A stretch of DNA of 64,000 nucleotides, taken from NCBI GenBank assembly GCA_964405335.1, contig CAYONP010000018.1:1-64000 (forward strand). Direction: 5' to 3'. Both the position numbers and the translations under genes were made by a program. The notes below the pieces were generated by a model. That model saw only the letters and a list, made by a program, of their open reading frames with translations. It did no database searches and was not told where the DNA came from. Shown here one piece after another: positions 1-11,151 of the stretch. The stretch comes from CAYONP01 sp964405335 (GTDB lineage: Bacteria > Armatimonadota > UBA10988). Positions within the stretch are counted from its first letter, which is position 1. Each line of letters starts with the position of its first letter.

Positions 1-2
1 CC

Positions 3-326
3 ATCGGCATCGCCGATAACGACTGGGTCGAGCTGCACAACGACCACGGCGTGGTGGTCACCCGCGCGGCGGTCTCGGCGCGCATCCCGCCGGGGATCTG
101 CATCCAGTACCACTCGCCCGAGCGGACCTATGGCGTGCCGCGCTCGCCGCTGCGCGGGGGCAAGCGCGCCGGCGGCCACAACAGCCTGACCCGCACGCGG
201 CTGAAGCCGAACCTGATGTGCGGCGGCTACGGCCAGTTCACCTATCACTTCAACTACTGGGGCCCCACCGGCAGCAATCGCGACACCCACATCCTGGTCC
301 GCAAGCTGCCGCGGCTGGACTGGTAA
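3..326 (+). CDS. narG: Respiratory nitrate reductase alpha subunit (C-terminal fragment)
   Basis: Only the last 107 codons are in the window; the gene continues beyond the left edge. NarG is the molybdopterin catalytic subunit that reduces nitrate to nitrite with electrons from NarH. The visible segment begins with the small beta-barrel stretch found in molybdopterin oxidoreductases (DNDWVELHNDHG, VVTRAAVSARIPPG) and ends with a NarG-like tail (GGYGQFTYHFNYWGP). The next gene, 10 nt after the TAA, is narH, which settles the identity. Whether this enzyme is cytoplasmic or exported cannot be judged because the N-terminus is missing. Confidence 0.9.
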   Translation: MGIADNDWVELHNDHGVVVTRAAVSARIPPGICIQYHSPERTYGVPRSPLRGGKRAGGHNSLTRTRLKPNLMCGGYGQFTYHFNYWGPTGSNRDTHILVRKLPRLDW

Positions 327-336
327 GGAGCCCACG

Positions 337-1827
337 ATGAACGTCCGCAGTCACCTGGCGATGGTCTTCCACCTCGACAAGTGCATCGGCTGCCACACCT
401 GCAGCATCGCCTGCAAGAACATCTGGACCGACCGACGCGGCGCCGAGTACATGTGGTGGAACAACGTCGAGACCAAGCCCGGCACCGGCTATCCCACCGC
501 CTGGGAAGACCAGGACAAGTACTCGGGCGGGTGGGAGCTCGAGGGCGACCGGCTGCAGCTCAAGTCGACCAGCAAGCGGAAGATCATCACCAACATCTTC
601 CACAACCCGCACCAGCCGTCGATGGACGACTACTACGAGCCGTGGACCTATGACTACGGCGAGCTGTTCACCGGGCCCGAACAGGATGTGCAACCAACGG
701 CGGCGCCCATCTCGCAGGTCACCGGACAGCCGATCGACATCGAAGCCGGACCGAACTGGGACGACGACCTCGGCGGCTCGCCGGTCTATGCGCGGAACGA
801 CCCGAACCTCGACGCCCTGACCGAAGAGCAGCGGCTGCAGTTGTTCAGCGTCGAGCAACTGGTCATGTTCTACCTGCCGCGCATCTGCAACCACTGCGTC
901 AATCCCGCCTGCGTCGCGGCCTGTCCCAGCGGCGCACTGTACAAGCGCGGCGAGGATGGCATCGTGCTGGTCGACCAGAAGCGCTGCCGCGCCTGGCGCT
1001 CGTGCATCGCCGCCTGTCCTTACAAGAAGGTCTTCTACAACTGGTTCACCGGCAAGTCCGAGAAGTGCATCCTCTGCTTCCCCCGGATCGAGACCGGCCA
1101 GGCGCCGGCCTGCTTCCACTCCTGCGTCGGACGCATCCGCTACCTCGGCGTGCTGCTCTATGACGCCGATCGCATCGAAGCCTGCGCGCACCGGCCGACC
1201 GACGAGCTGATCGAGGCGCAGCGCGAGCTGATCCTCGACCCGCGCGACCCGGAGGTGGTCGCCGCGGCGCAGTCGGCCGGCATCCCCGATGCGGTGATCG
1301 AGGCGGCGCAGGTCTCGCCGGTCTACCGCTTCGTTAAGGAGTGGGGTCTGGCGCTGCCGCCGCACATCGAGTATCGCACGCTGCCGATGCTGTTCTACGT
1401 GCCGCCGCTCTCGCCGGTGCTCTCGCAGCAGGGCCGCGCGCCGCTCGAGACCGACACCGAGGGGTTGTTCCACGACATCGACCGCGCCCGCGTGCCGCTG
1501 GCCTATCTGGCCAAGCTGCTCGGCGCCGGCCAGGAGGGCAAGGTCCGGTACGCGCTGCGCAAGCAGATGGCGGTGCGCGTCTGGCGCCGGCATGTGACCG
1601 TCGGCGACGTGAGCCGCGAGGCCGCCGAGGCGATGCTGCGCGAGGCCGACTGCACGCCCGAGCAGGCCGAGGGGATCTACGAGCTGACCTCGCTGGCGAG
1701 CTTCACCGAGCGGTTCGTCATCCCCCCTTCGCAGCGCGAGGAGGCGATCGCCAGCCTGACCGACCCGCGGCTCCGCCAGCGTGAGGTCGGCTTCGGCTTC
1801 TTGGCCGGGCCGGAAAGGGGCGGCTAA
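337..1827 (+). CDS. narH: Respiratory nitrate reductase beta subunit
   Basis: NarH (496 aa) is the iron-sulfur subunit that passes electrons from NarI to NarG. Four cysteine groups are visible: CIGCHTCSIACKN at residues 16-28, CNHCVNPACVAACP, CRAWRSCIAACP and CILCF...CFHSC. The Trp in CRAWRSC, in place of a Cys, is the known NarH signature that makes one centre a [3Fe-4S] cluster. Length is normal for the family. An AAGGAG ribosome-binding site lies just before the ATG. The TAA shares one base with the ATG of narJ, indicating translational coupling. Confidence 0.97.
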   Translation: MNVRSHLAMVFHLDKCIGCHTCSIACKNIWTDRRGAEYMWWNNVETKPGTGYPTAWEDQDKYSGGWELEGDRLQLKSTSKRKIITNIFHNPHQPSMDDYYEPWTYDYGELFTGPEQDVQPTAAPISQVTGQPIDIEAGPNWDDDLGGSPVYARNDPNLDALTEEQRLQLFSVEQLVMFYLPRICNHCVNPACVAACPSGALYKRGEDGIVLVDQKRCRAWRSCIAACPYKKVFYNWFTGKSEKCILCFPRIETGQAPACFHSCVGRIRYLGVLLYDADRIEACAHRPTDELIEAQRELILDPRDPEVVAAAQSAGIPDAVIEAAQVSPVYRFVKEWGLALPPHIEYRTLPMLFYVPPLSPVLSQQGRAPLETDTEGLFHDIDRARVPLAYLAKLLGAGQEGKVRYALRKQMAVRVWRRHVTVGDVSREAAEAMLREADCTPEQAEGIYELTSLASFTERFVIPPSQREEAIASLTDPRLRQREVGFGFLAGPERGG

Positions 1828-2459
1828 TGTCACCCACTGCGCAGACTGCCCTCGCGGCGCTGGCCGAGCTGCTGCGCTACCCGCGCGGCGACCATGCCGC
1901 GTCGGTGCCCCGCTGCGTCGCCGCGGTGGCCGAGTTCGACCCGGCGCTCGCCGAGGCGTTGGCGCCGTTCGCCGAAGCGCTCGCGCCGCTCTCGCTCGAG
2001 GGGCGGGAGGAGCTCTACACCAGCACCTTCGACCTCAAGCCGGTGTGCACGCTCGAGGTCGGCTGGCAGCTCTTCGGCGAGGAGTACAACCGCGGCGCGT
2101 TCCTGGTCCGCTGCCGCGAGATGATGCGCCGGCACGAGCTGAGCGCCGACGGCGAGCTGGCTGACCACCTGACCTGCCTGCTGCCGCTGCTGGCCCGGCT
2201 GGACGAGGCCACGGCCGCGCGCTTCGTGCCGGCCTGCGTGATGCCGGCGGTGGACTACATGCGCGAGGCGTTCAGCCAGGCCGAAAAAGGGACGGACCCA
2301 ATTTCGGCGCCTGCGGCGCCGAAATCGGGTCCGTCCCCATTAGGCGAGCCGAAGGCGGTGCCCTTGTCGGGAAACCCCTACCGGCACGTCCTCGACGCCG
2401 TCGCCGGCTGTCTCGGCCGGCTCTGGATGCCGCTCGAGGAGGAGGTGCTCCGTGGCTGA
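1827..2459 (+). CDS. narJ: Nitrate reductase assembly chaperone NarJ, with an in-frame palindromic insertion
   Basis: NarJ (210 aa) is the cytoplasmic TorD/NarJ-type chaperone needed for cofactor insertion into NarG. It is supported by its place between narH and narI and by the family-like N-terminal part (ALAELLRYPRGD, EELYTSTFDLKPVCTLEVGWQLFGE). The oddity is at 2289-2337: a 23-base inverted repeat with a 3-base loop is inserted without breaking the frame and codes for a Gly/Pro/Ser-rich stretch (GTDPISAPAAPKSGPSP). The reading then rejoins a normal NarJ ending (NPYRHVLDAVAGCLGRLW). The insertion falls in the C-terminal linker, so the chaperone may still work. The end overlaps narI by 8 nt. 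Confidence 0.9.
   Translation: MSPTAQTALAALAELLRYPRGDHAASVPRCVAAVAEFDPALAEALAPFAEALAPLSLEGREELYTSTFDLKPVCTLEVGWQLFGEEYNRGAFLVRCREMMRRHELSADGELADHLTCLLPLLARLDEATAARFVPACVMPAVDYMREAFSQAEKGTDPISAPAAPKSGPSPLGEPKAVPLSGNPYRHVLDAVAGCLGRLWMPLEEEVLRG
2289..2337. repeat. Palindromic element inside narJ
   Basis: The left arm at 2289-2311 begins GGGACGGACCC. The right arm at 2315-2337 is its reverse complement with a single mismatch (A2300), and the loop is TGC. The same core recurs at 43487-43527 in an intergenic region, so this is a dispersed repeat. Inside narJ it is read as coding sequence in frame, much as Rickettsia palindromic elements are (a comparison only; no homology is claimed). Confidence 0.9.
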
Positions 2460-3144
2460 ACCACGCTACCTCGACCAACTGCTCTTCGCGGTGCTGCCTT
2501 ATCTCGCGCTGCTGGTGTTCTTTCTCTACACCATCAAGCGCTATCGCGAGCAGGCCTTCAGCTACTCGAGCCTGTCGTCGCAGTTCCTCGAGAACCAGCA
2601 GCACTTCTGGGCCCAGGTGCCGTTCCACTTCGGCATCCTGTTCGTGCTTGCCGGGCACGTCGTCGCGTTTCTGGTGCCGCGGCAGATCCTGGCCTGGAAC
2701 CAGCACCCGCTGCGGCTCTATATCCTGGAAGCGAGCGCTTTGATCGGCGGCCTGCTGGCGCTCGTCGGGTTGGTGGTGATCCTGGTCCGGCGGCGCACGC
2801 ATCCCAAGCTGCGCCGGGTGACCACCCGGCTCGACTGGCTGACCTACGCGCTGCTGCTGGTCCAGGTCGGCACGGGCGTCGAGCTGGCGTTGTCGCACCC
2901 GTGGGGCTCCAACTGGTTCGCCACCGTGCTGTCGCCCTGGCTCTGGTCGATTGTGCGGCTCAACCCCGACATCACCGCGGTGGCCGGTCTGCCGCTGCTG
3001 GTCAAGATCCATCTGGTGAATGCCTGGCTGCTGATCGGCCTGTTCCCGTTCACGCGGCTGGTCCACATCCTGGTCATCCCGAACATGTACCTGTGGCGGA
3101 AGTTCCAGCTCGTTCGCTGGTGGCGGACGAACGGTCGTCGGTGA
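2452..3144 (+). CDS. narI: Respiratory nitrate reductase gamma subunit (cytochrome b)
   Basis: NarI (230 aa) is the membrane dihaem cytochrome b that oxidises quinol and feeds NarH. Five hydrophobic segments are visible (near residues 7-25, 50-72, 88-110, 125-145 and 180-205), with histidines in helix positions typical of the family (FHFGILFVLAGH, KIHLVNAWLLIG). The GTG start at 2452 overlaps the narJ stop by 8 nt. It completes a narGHJI operon, so the enzyme is a membrane-anchored, quinol-oxidising complex. Confidence 0.96.
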   Translation: MAEPRYLDQLLFAVLPYLALLVFFLYTIKRYREQAFSYSSLSSQFLENQQHFWAQVPFHFGILFVLAGHVVAFLVPRQILAWNQHPLRLYILEASALIGGLLALVGLVVILVRRRTHPKLRRVTTRLDWLTYALLLVQVGTGVELALSHPWGSNWFATVLSPWLWSIVRLNPDITAVAGLPLLVKIHLVNAWLLIGLFPFTRLVHILVIPNMYLWRKFQLVRWWRTNGRR

Positions 3145-3154
3145 GGAGCACGAC

Positions 3155-4678
3155 ATGGAGCGCAGGGTTCCCGAGCTGATCGACTTCGGCCAGGAGCGCA
3201 TCCGCGTGCTGCACTACACTTGGATCGCGTTCTTCATCAGCTTCTACATCTGGTTCAACATGGCGCCGCTGGCGACCACCATGTTGCGCGACCTGGGCGG
3301 GCCGGGCGGCTGGTTGACCCCCGAGCACCTCAAGCTGCTGGCCATCTGCAACGTGGCGCTGACCATTCCCGCGCGGATCTTCGTCGGCGCGCTGATCGAT
3401 CGTTACGGGCCGAGGATCTGCTTCTCCGGCCTGCTCATCGCCATGGCGATTCCGACCTTCGTGTTCGCCTTCGGCAACAGCTTTGCGCAGTTGCTCGTCG
3501 CGCGGTTGGTGCTCAGCTCGATCGGTGCCAGCTTCGTGATCGGCATCCGTATGGTCGCCCAGTGGTTCCCGCCGAAGATGATGGGGCGCGCGGAGGGGTT
3601 CTACGCCGGCTGGGGCAACTTCGGCTCGGCCTGGGCGGCGATGACCCTGCCCTGGCTGGCGCTCAGCCTGTTCGACCGCTTCGGCCACGGCTGGCGCTGG
3701 GCGCTGGCGCTGAACGGCGCGGTGGCCCTGATCTACGGCATCGTCTATCCGCTCCTGGTCCGCGACACGCCCGAGGGCAGCGGCTTTGTTGGGGTGAAGA
3801 AGACCCAGCCGCTGCTGGTCAGCTCGAACCGTGACCTGGTCCACTACCTGCTCTGGTCATTCCCGCTCTTCGGCGCACTCGGCCTGCTCGCCTGGCGGGC
3901 CGCGGGCATTCAGCTCAGCCCCGGTGAGCCGACCGTCTCACCCGGCCTGCTCTACGGGCTCTACGCCGTGCTCGGGCTCGGCTTTGTCGCCCATGTGGTC
4001 AAGTCGCTGCAGGTCAACCTGCCGCACCTGCGGGCGGGTGTGCCCGAGGGCGAGCGGTATCCGTTCGCCAGCGTGATGGCGCTCAACGCCACCTACTTCG
4101 CCAACTTCGGGGCCGAGCTGGCGGTCGTCTCGATGCTCCCGGCGTTCTTCGAGTCGACCTTCACCATCTCGCCGACCACCGCCGGCCTGGTGGCCTCGTC
4201 GTTCGCCTTCGTCAATCTGTTTGCCCGGCCGCTCGGCGGGCTCATCTCCGACGCGTTAACCAACCGCAAGCTGGTCATGATCGCCTACATGGTCGGCATT
4301 GCCGGGGGGTTCGCCTCGATGGCCTTCATCACCGGCGCCTGGCCGTTGGCCTTGGCGGTGGCGGTGACCGTGCTCTGCTCGATGTTCGTCCAGGGCGCCG
4401 AGGGGGCGACGTTCGCTATCCTGCCCATGATCCACCGCCGCTCGACCGGCCAGATCGCCGGCATGGCCGGGGCCTATGGCAACATCGGCGCGGTGGTCTA
4501 CCTGGTGATCTTGTCGCTGGTCGACAGCCGCACCTTCTTCCTCGTGCTGGCCGCCGGCGCGGCGCTCAGCGCGGTGGTTTGCGCCCTGCTGCTGCGCGAG
4601 CCCGAGGGCTCGCACGCCGAGGAGCTGGTCCACGTCGACGAGGGCGCCGACTCGCGCGTCGCCCTGACCGCCGCTTAG
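3155..4678 (+). CDS. narK: MFS nitrate/nitrite transporter, NarK family (first copy)
   Basis: This is a 507-residue major-facilitator protein with about 12 hydrophobic segments. It follows narI with a good GAGGAG ribosome-binding site 10 nt after the narI stop. The signature-like stretches (MVAQWFPPKMMGRAEGFYAGWGNFGSA in helix 5, ANFGAELAVVSMLPAFFE, ARPLGGLISD) match NarK-type transporters, whose glycine-rich nitrate signatures sit in these positions. It probably imports nitrate or exports nitrite. An insert of about 60 residues lies between helices 6 and 7 (VGVKKTQPLLVSSN onward). Confidence 0.9.
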   Translation: MERRVPELIDFGQERIRVLHYTWIAFFISFYIWFNMAPLATTMLRDLGGPGGWLTPEHLKLLAICNVALTIPARIFVGALIDRYGPRICFSGLLIAMAIPTFVFAFGNSFAQLLVARLVLSSIGASFVIGIRMVAQWFPPKMMGRAEGFYAGWGNFGSAWAAMTLPWLALSLFDRFGHGWRWALALNGAVALIYGIVYPLLVRDTPEGSGFVGVKKTQPLLVSSNRDLVHYLLWSFPLFGALGLLAWRAAGIQLSPGEPTVSPGLLYGLYAVLGLGFVAHVVKSLQVNLPHLRAGVPEGERYPFASVMALNATYFANFGAELAVVSMLPAFFESTFTISPTTAGLVASSFAFVNLFARPLGGLISDALTNRKLVMIAYMVGIAGGFASMAFITGAWPLALAVAVTVLCSMFVQGAEGATFAILPMIHRRSTGQIAGMAGAYGNIGAVVYLVILSLVDSRTFFLVLAAGAALSAVVCALLLREPEGSHAEELVHVDEGADSRVALTAA

Positions 4679-4687
4679 GAGCACGCC

Positions 4688-6184
4688 ATGCGCGGACTCG
4701 AGTCGTGGCGACCGGAGGAAGCGGAGTTCTGGCAGTCGATCGGCCGGCCGGTCGCCTCGCGCAACCTCTGGATCTCGGTGCCCTGCCTGCTCTGCGCCTT
4801 CGCCGTCTGGATGATGTGGTCGGTGATCATCGTCGAGATGAAGAACCTCGGCTTCCCGTTCGACCAAGCGCAGCTCTACACCCTGACCGCGATTGCCGGC
4901 CTCTCGGGCGCCACGTTGCGAATCCCCAACTCGTTCCTGATCGCCGTCGGCGGCGGGCGCAACACCATCGCACTGACCACCGGGCTGCTGCTGCTGCCGG
5001 CCATCGGCGCCGGTCTGGCATTGGCCGACCCGACCACGCCTTACTGGGTCTTCGCCGCGCTGGCCGCGGCCAGCGGCATCGGCGGCGGCAACTTCGCCTC
5101 GTCGATGTCGAATATCAACCCGTTCTTCCCCAAGGCGCAGCAGGGCGCCGCGCTGGGCATCAACGCCGGCATCGGCAATCTCGGCGTCAGCGTCACCCAG
5201 AAGCTGCTGCCGCTGGTCATGTCGGCCGGCATCTTCGGCGGCGCGGCGATGAGCTACCTGCGCGACGGCCGTTCCGTCGATATATGGATCCAGAACGCCG
5301 GTTGGGTCTGGGTGCCGGTGCTGGCGGTGCTCACCCTGCTCGCCTGGCTGCGCATGGACAACCTCCCGCTGTTCGACCTCGGCGCGACGGCGCAGGCGCT
5401 GGGCAAGATTCTGTGGCTGCTGGCCATCGGCGCGGTGGCCGCCGCGCTGGGCACGGGCCTGTTGGTCAGCGGGGTGTCGGTCTGGCTGGCCATTCCGGTC
5501 ACCATCGCCCTGAGCCTGGCGCCGCTGCGTTATCTCACCCCGGCGCCGGTGCGCGAGCGGATGCGGCTGCAGTTCGCCATCTTCCCCAACAAGCACACCT
5601 GGCTGATGACGCTGCTCTACATCATGACCTTCGGCAGCTTCATCGGCTTCTCTTCGGCGTTCGCCAAGCTGATCCAGGACCTGTTTGCCGACCTTCCCGG
5701 CGGCGCGCTGCGCTATGCCTGGCTCGGCCCGCTGGTCGGCTCGCTGGTCCGCCCGCTCGGCGGCTGGGTGTCCGACCGCTGCGGCGGCGCGAAGGTGACC
5801 CAGTGGGACACCGTGCTGCTGATTGCCGCCACGCTCGGCGCCGGCTTCGCCATCCGCGCCGCGCGCGGAGCAGCGGTGCCCGAGACCTACTTCGTCCCGT
5901 TCCTGGTCTGCTTCTTGGTGCTCTTTGTCACCACCGGCATCGGCAACGGGTCGACCTTCCGCATGGTGCCGTTCATCTTCGAGCCGAAGCTGGCCGGGCC
6001 GGTGCTCGGCTGGACCTCCGCCGTCGCCGCCTATGGCGCCTGCGTCATACCGGACCTGTTCCGTTCTCAGATCGCCGCCGGCGTACCCGAGCGGGCGATG
6101 TTCGCCTGCGCGGTGTTCTACCTCGTCTGCCTCGGCATCAACTGGTGGTTCTACGCCCGCCGTGGCGCCGAGGTGCCTTGCTGA
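4688..6184 (+). CDS. narK: MFS nitrate/nitrite transporter, NarK family (second copy)
   Basis: This second NarK-like transporter (498 aa) starts 9 nt after the first and has the same ribosome-binding context (AGGAGCACGCC before ATG). It carries clear NarK features: RIPNSFLIAVGGGRN in the first half, GGGNFASSMSNINPFFPK with the glycine-rich nitrate signature, and GSFIGFSSAFAKLIQD in the second half. The two NarK proteins are quite different in sequence, so they look like the NarK1/NarK2 pair often found together (proton symport of nitrate, and nitrate/nitrite exchange) rather than a recent duplication. Which does what cannot be decided here. Confidence 0.93.
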   Translation: MRGLESWRPEEAEFWQSIGRPVASRNLWISVPCLLCAFAVWMMWSVIIVEMKNLGFPFDQAQLYTLTAIAGLSGATLRIPNSFLIAVGGGRNTIALTTGLLLLPAIGAGLALADPTTPYWVFAALAAASGIGGGNFASSMSNINPFFPKAQQGAALGINAGIGNLGVSVTQKLLPLVMSAGIFGGAAMSYLRDGRSVDIWIQNAGWVWVPVLAVLTLLAWLRMDNLPLFDLGATAQALGKILWLLAIGAVAAALGTGLLVSGVSVWLAIPVTIALSLAPLRYLTPAPVRERMRLQFAIFPNKHTWLMTLLYIMTFGSFIGFSSAFAKLIQDLFADLPGGALRYAWLGPLVGSLVRPLGGWVSDRCGGAKVTQWDTVLLIAATLGAGFAIRAARGAAVPETYFVPFLVCFLVLFVTTGIGNGSTFRMVPFIFEPKLAGPVLGWTSAVAAYGACVIPDLFRSQIAAGVPERAMFACAVFYLVCLGINWWFYARRGAEVPC

Positions 6185-6191
6185 GGAAGCC

Positions 6192-6842
6192 ATGCGGACC
6201 GTCTTCACCTGTCTTCTGGCCATCGCCCTGATGCTCAGTCTCGCGCTGCTCCCCGGCGCGTTGGGCAATGTCAGGGTGCCCGGCAACCGCCGCGGGTACG
6301 AGCCGGCGCAGCCGATCGACTTCAGCCATCGGCTCCACGCCGGCGATCTCGAAATCCCCTGCGGCTACTGCCACCAGGGCGCCGAGAAGGGCCGTTACGC
6401 CGGCATTCCCGCGGGCAGCACGTGCATGAACTGCCATGCCAGCGTCACCGCCCCGGCCGCCCAAGTCCGCGCCGAGGCCGAAGCGGCCGCCGCCGAGAAC
6501 CGGCCGCCGCGGACGATCGTCTCGCCGGAGCTGCGGAAGCTCCACGACGCCCTGGCGCTGAACGAGGAGCTGCAGCGCGACCCCGGCCGCGAGCCGCGGG
6601 CGATCGAGTGGGCGCGCGTGCACCAGTTGCCCGACTTCGCCACTTTCGACCACAGCGCCCATGTCGCCGCCGGCGTCGACTGCCAGACCTGCCACGGGCC
6701 GGTGCAGGCGATGGAGCGCGTGCGGCAGGTCGAGTCGCTGTCGATGGGCTGGTGCGTCGACTGCCACCGCCGTTCGAGCGCCGAGGGCATCGCCGGCCAG
6801 CCGGTCCGCGCCTCGACCGACTGCGTCACCTGCCACCTGTGA
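6192..6842 (+). CDS. actA: Alternative complex III subunit A, pentahaem cytochrome c
   Basis: This 216-residue exported cytochrome has an N-terminal hydrophobic signal or anchor (TCLLAIALMLSLALLPGAL) and five CxxCH haem sites: CGYCH, CMNCH, CQTCH, CVDCH and CVTCH. Five haems are the family norm for ActA, which takes electrons from the ActB iron-sulfur chain at the outer face of the membrane. The ATG at 6192 was chosen because it follows a GAGGAAG ribosome-binding site and gives a clean signal sequence. The gene starts 7 nt after the second narK, which places ACIII in the nar transcription unit. Confidence 0.93.
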   Translation: MRTVFTCLLAIALMLSLALLPGALGNVRVPGNRRGYEPAQPIDFSHRLHAGDLEIPCGYCHQGAEKGRYAGIPAGSTCMNCHASVTAPAAQVRAEAEAAAAENRPPRTIVSPELRKLHDALALNEELQRDPGREPRAIEWARVHQLPDFATFDHSAHVAAGVDCQTCHGPVQAMERVRQVESLSMGWCVDCHRRSSAEGIAGQPVRASTDCVTCHL

Positions 6843-6854
6843 TGAGGACCGATC

Positions 6855-9795
6855 ATGTCGACTGAGCACGAGCCGCGCCGCGATTGGGACGAGTTCGCCG
6901 AGGGGGCCACCCTCGGCGCCAGCCGGCGCGACTTCCTCCGCGCCGCCGGCTACGTCGTCGCCGGCACGGCCCTGGCCGGCTGCGCGCCACGGGCGGTCGA
7001 CCGCGCGCTGCCCTATGTCGCCCAGCCCGAGACCGCCACCGCCGGCCTGCCGACCTGGTATGCCTCGACCTGCGGCGGCTGTCCCGCCGCCTGCGGCGTG
7101 CTGGTCAAGTGCCGCGACGGACGACCGATCAAGCTCGAGGGCAATCCCGACCACCCGCTCTCGCGCGGCGGGCTCTGCGCCGTCGGCCAGGCCAGCCTGC
7201 TCGGCGTCTACGACAGCCTCCGCCTGCGCGGCCCGCGGCTCGACGGCGCCGAGGCGACCTGGGAGCAGGTCGATCAGGCCGTCGCCGAGCGGCTGCGCGG
7301 CCCGGTCCGGGTGCTCGGCGGCAGCGGCGCCGGGCCGACGCTGCGCGAGGCCGTCGGCCGGTTCGTCCGCGCGCATGACGGCCGCTGGATCACCTACGAC
7401 GCCGTTTCGCTCTCGGCCCTGCGCGAGGCCCATGCGCAGACCCACGGCGCGCGGCTGGTGCCCGGCTATCGGTTCGACCGCGCGGCGGTCATCGCCGGCT
7501 TCGGCTGCGACTTCCTCGGCACCTGGTTGTCGCCGGTGGAGTTCACCCGCGGCTATGCCCAGCGCCGTGTGCCGCGCGGCAACTGGCCCGAGGTTTCGTA
7601 CCACTGGCAGGCCGAGGCGGGCCTGAGCCTGACCGGCAGCAACGCCGACCGGCGCGTGGCGCTGGCGCCCGACCAGTTCGGCCCGGTGCTCGAGCAGCTC
7701 GCCTGGCGGATCTGCGCCTGGGCCGGCCAGCCGCTCGGCTGGACGCCGGCGCCGGCGGCGCTGCCCGAGTCCGAGCTGGACGACCTGGCCGGCCGGCTCT
7801 GGCTCGCCCGGGGGCGGAGCCTGGTCGTCTGCGGGCACAACGAGCTGCGCTGCCAACTGCTGGTCAATCTGCTCAACCAGCGGCTGGGCAACTACGGCCG
7901 GACGCTCGAGCTCGAACGCCGCTCGTACCAGGCGAGCGGCAGCGACCCGCTGCTGGCCGAGTTGCAGGCCGAACTCGAAGCCGGCACCGTGGGCACGCTG
8001 ATCCTGCTCGACGGCAATCCGGTGGCCGACCTGCCGGGCGACCTGGCCGCGCTGATCGCCCGCGTGCCGCTGGTGATCAGCCTGGCGGCGCATCTCGACG
8101 AGACCAGCTCGCTGGCCCACCTGGTCTGCCCCGACCACCATTGGCTGGAGAGCTGGCGCGACGTCGAGCCGCGCAACGGGACGCTGAGCTTGGGTCAGCC
8201 GGCGATCGAGCCACTGTTCGACACGCGCTCGGCGATCGAGACATTCGAGCGCTGGAGCGGCGGCGCGCGCACGGCGCACGAGCTGGTCCGCGCGAGGTGG
8301 GAGGCGGGGGTCCTGCCGCGCCAGACGGCCGAGCGTGAGTTCGAGGCGTTCTGGACCGCCGCGCTGGCGAAGGGCTGCGCCGAGGTGACCCCGCGCCCGG
8401 CGCGGACGCGGGCGTTCGCCCTGCCCAATCTGCCGCCGGCGGCGCCGGCGAGCGAGGCGATGCAGGTCGAGCTCTATGCCGGCGTGGCGATGCGCGACGG
8501 CCGCCACGCGGGCAACCCCTGGCTGCACGAGCTGCCCGACCCGATCACCAAATCGACCTGGGACAACCTGGCCTGCCTCAGCCGCGCCGATGCCGATCGG
8601 CTCGGGCTCGCCGAGGGCGACGTCGTCCGCGTCGAGGCCGACGGAGTGGCCATCGAGCTGCCGGTCTACCTGCTGCCCGGCCAGGCGCCCGGCGTGGTCA
8701 GCGTCGCGCTGGGCTATGGCCGGCAGGCTGGCGAGCGGTTTGCCGAGCTGGGGCCCGACTGGCTCGAGGCGGGGCCGACGGTCGGGCCGAACGGCCGTGT
8801 CGGGGTCAACGCCGCGCCACTGATCACCTGGGTCGGCGATGAGCGGCGGTATCTCCGCGCAGCCTCCGTCACGCCCACCGGCGCGCGTCGCGAGCTGGCG
8901 CTGACGCAGACCTACCACTCGAGCAGCGTGCCCGAGCACCTGGCTCCCGAGGCCGGCGCCGAGCGGCCGGTGATCCAGCAGACCACGCTTGACGAATACC
9001 GCCGCGACCGGCAGGCCGGCGCGCCGCACGCACACGACTTCGGCGACGCCGACCTGTGGCCGGCCGACCACCAGTACACCGGTCACCACTGGGCGCTGGT
9101 GGTCGACCTGAACGCCTGCACCGGCTGCGCCGCCTGCGTGCTGGCCTGCAATGTCGAGAACAACGTGCCGACCGTCGGCCGCGACGAGGTGCGCCGGCGG
9201 CGCGAGCTGCACTGGCTGCGGATCGACCGCTACTTCGCCGAGCACGAGGACGGCACGGTCGACACCGCGCACCAGCCGATGCTCTGCCAGCACTGCGACA
9301 ACGCGCCGTGCGAGGTGGTCTGCCCCGTGCTGGCCACCGTGCACAGCGACGAGGGGCTCAACCAGCAGGTCTACAACCGCTGTGTCGGCACGCGCTACTG
9401 CGCCAACAACTGCCCGTACAAGGTGCGCCGGTTCAACTGGTTCGACTATCCGCGCGCCGAGGGGCTCGAGAACCTGGTGCTCAACCCCGAGGTGACGGTC
9501 CGCTCGCGGGGCGTGATGGAGAAGTGCAGCTTCTGCGCCCAGCGGATTGAGGCGGCGCGCATCGCCGCGCGGCGCGAGGGGCGCGAGCTGGCCGACGGCG
9601 ACATCCAACCGGCCTGCCAGCAGAGCTGCCCCGCCGGGGCGATAATCTTCGGCGACCGCAACGATCCACGCAGCGCCGTGTCGCGCGCCGTGCGCGACCC
9701 GCGCGGCTACCAGCTTCTGGTCGAGTACAACCTCAAGCCGTCGGTCGGCTACCTGCGCCTGGTGCGCAACCGGCCGGCGACAGGGGAGCGCGAGC

Positions 9796-9803
<8 letters not shown>
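6855..9803 (+). CDS. actB: Alternative complex III subunit B, molybdopterin-like/iron-sulfur fusion protein
   Basis: This 982-residue subunit has a twin-arginine signal (ASRRDFLRAAGY near residue 24), a molybdopterin-oxidoreductase-like domain (to about residue 690) and a ferredoxin-like domain (about 735-960). The second domain has the cysteine groups CTGCAACVLAC, CQHCDNAPCEVVCP, CVGTRYCANNCP and CSFC...CQQSCP for four clusters. In characterised ACIII the first domain carries no molybdenum cofactor. Here it still has a CGGCPAAC...GLC arrangement that resembles a cluster site. The protein joins quinol oxidation in ActC to the haems of ActA/ActE. Confidence 0.95.

Positions 9804-11147
<1,344 letters not shown>

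Positions 11148-11151
<4 letters not shown>

Noticed and set aside
2284..2375. narJ as a frameshifted pseudogene
   Set aside because: The palindrome leaves the frame intact, and the normal C-terminal region follows up to the usual overlap with narI.
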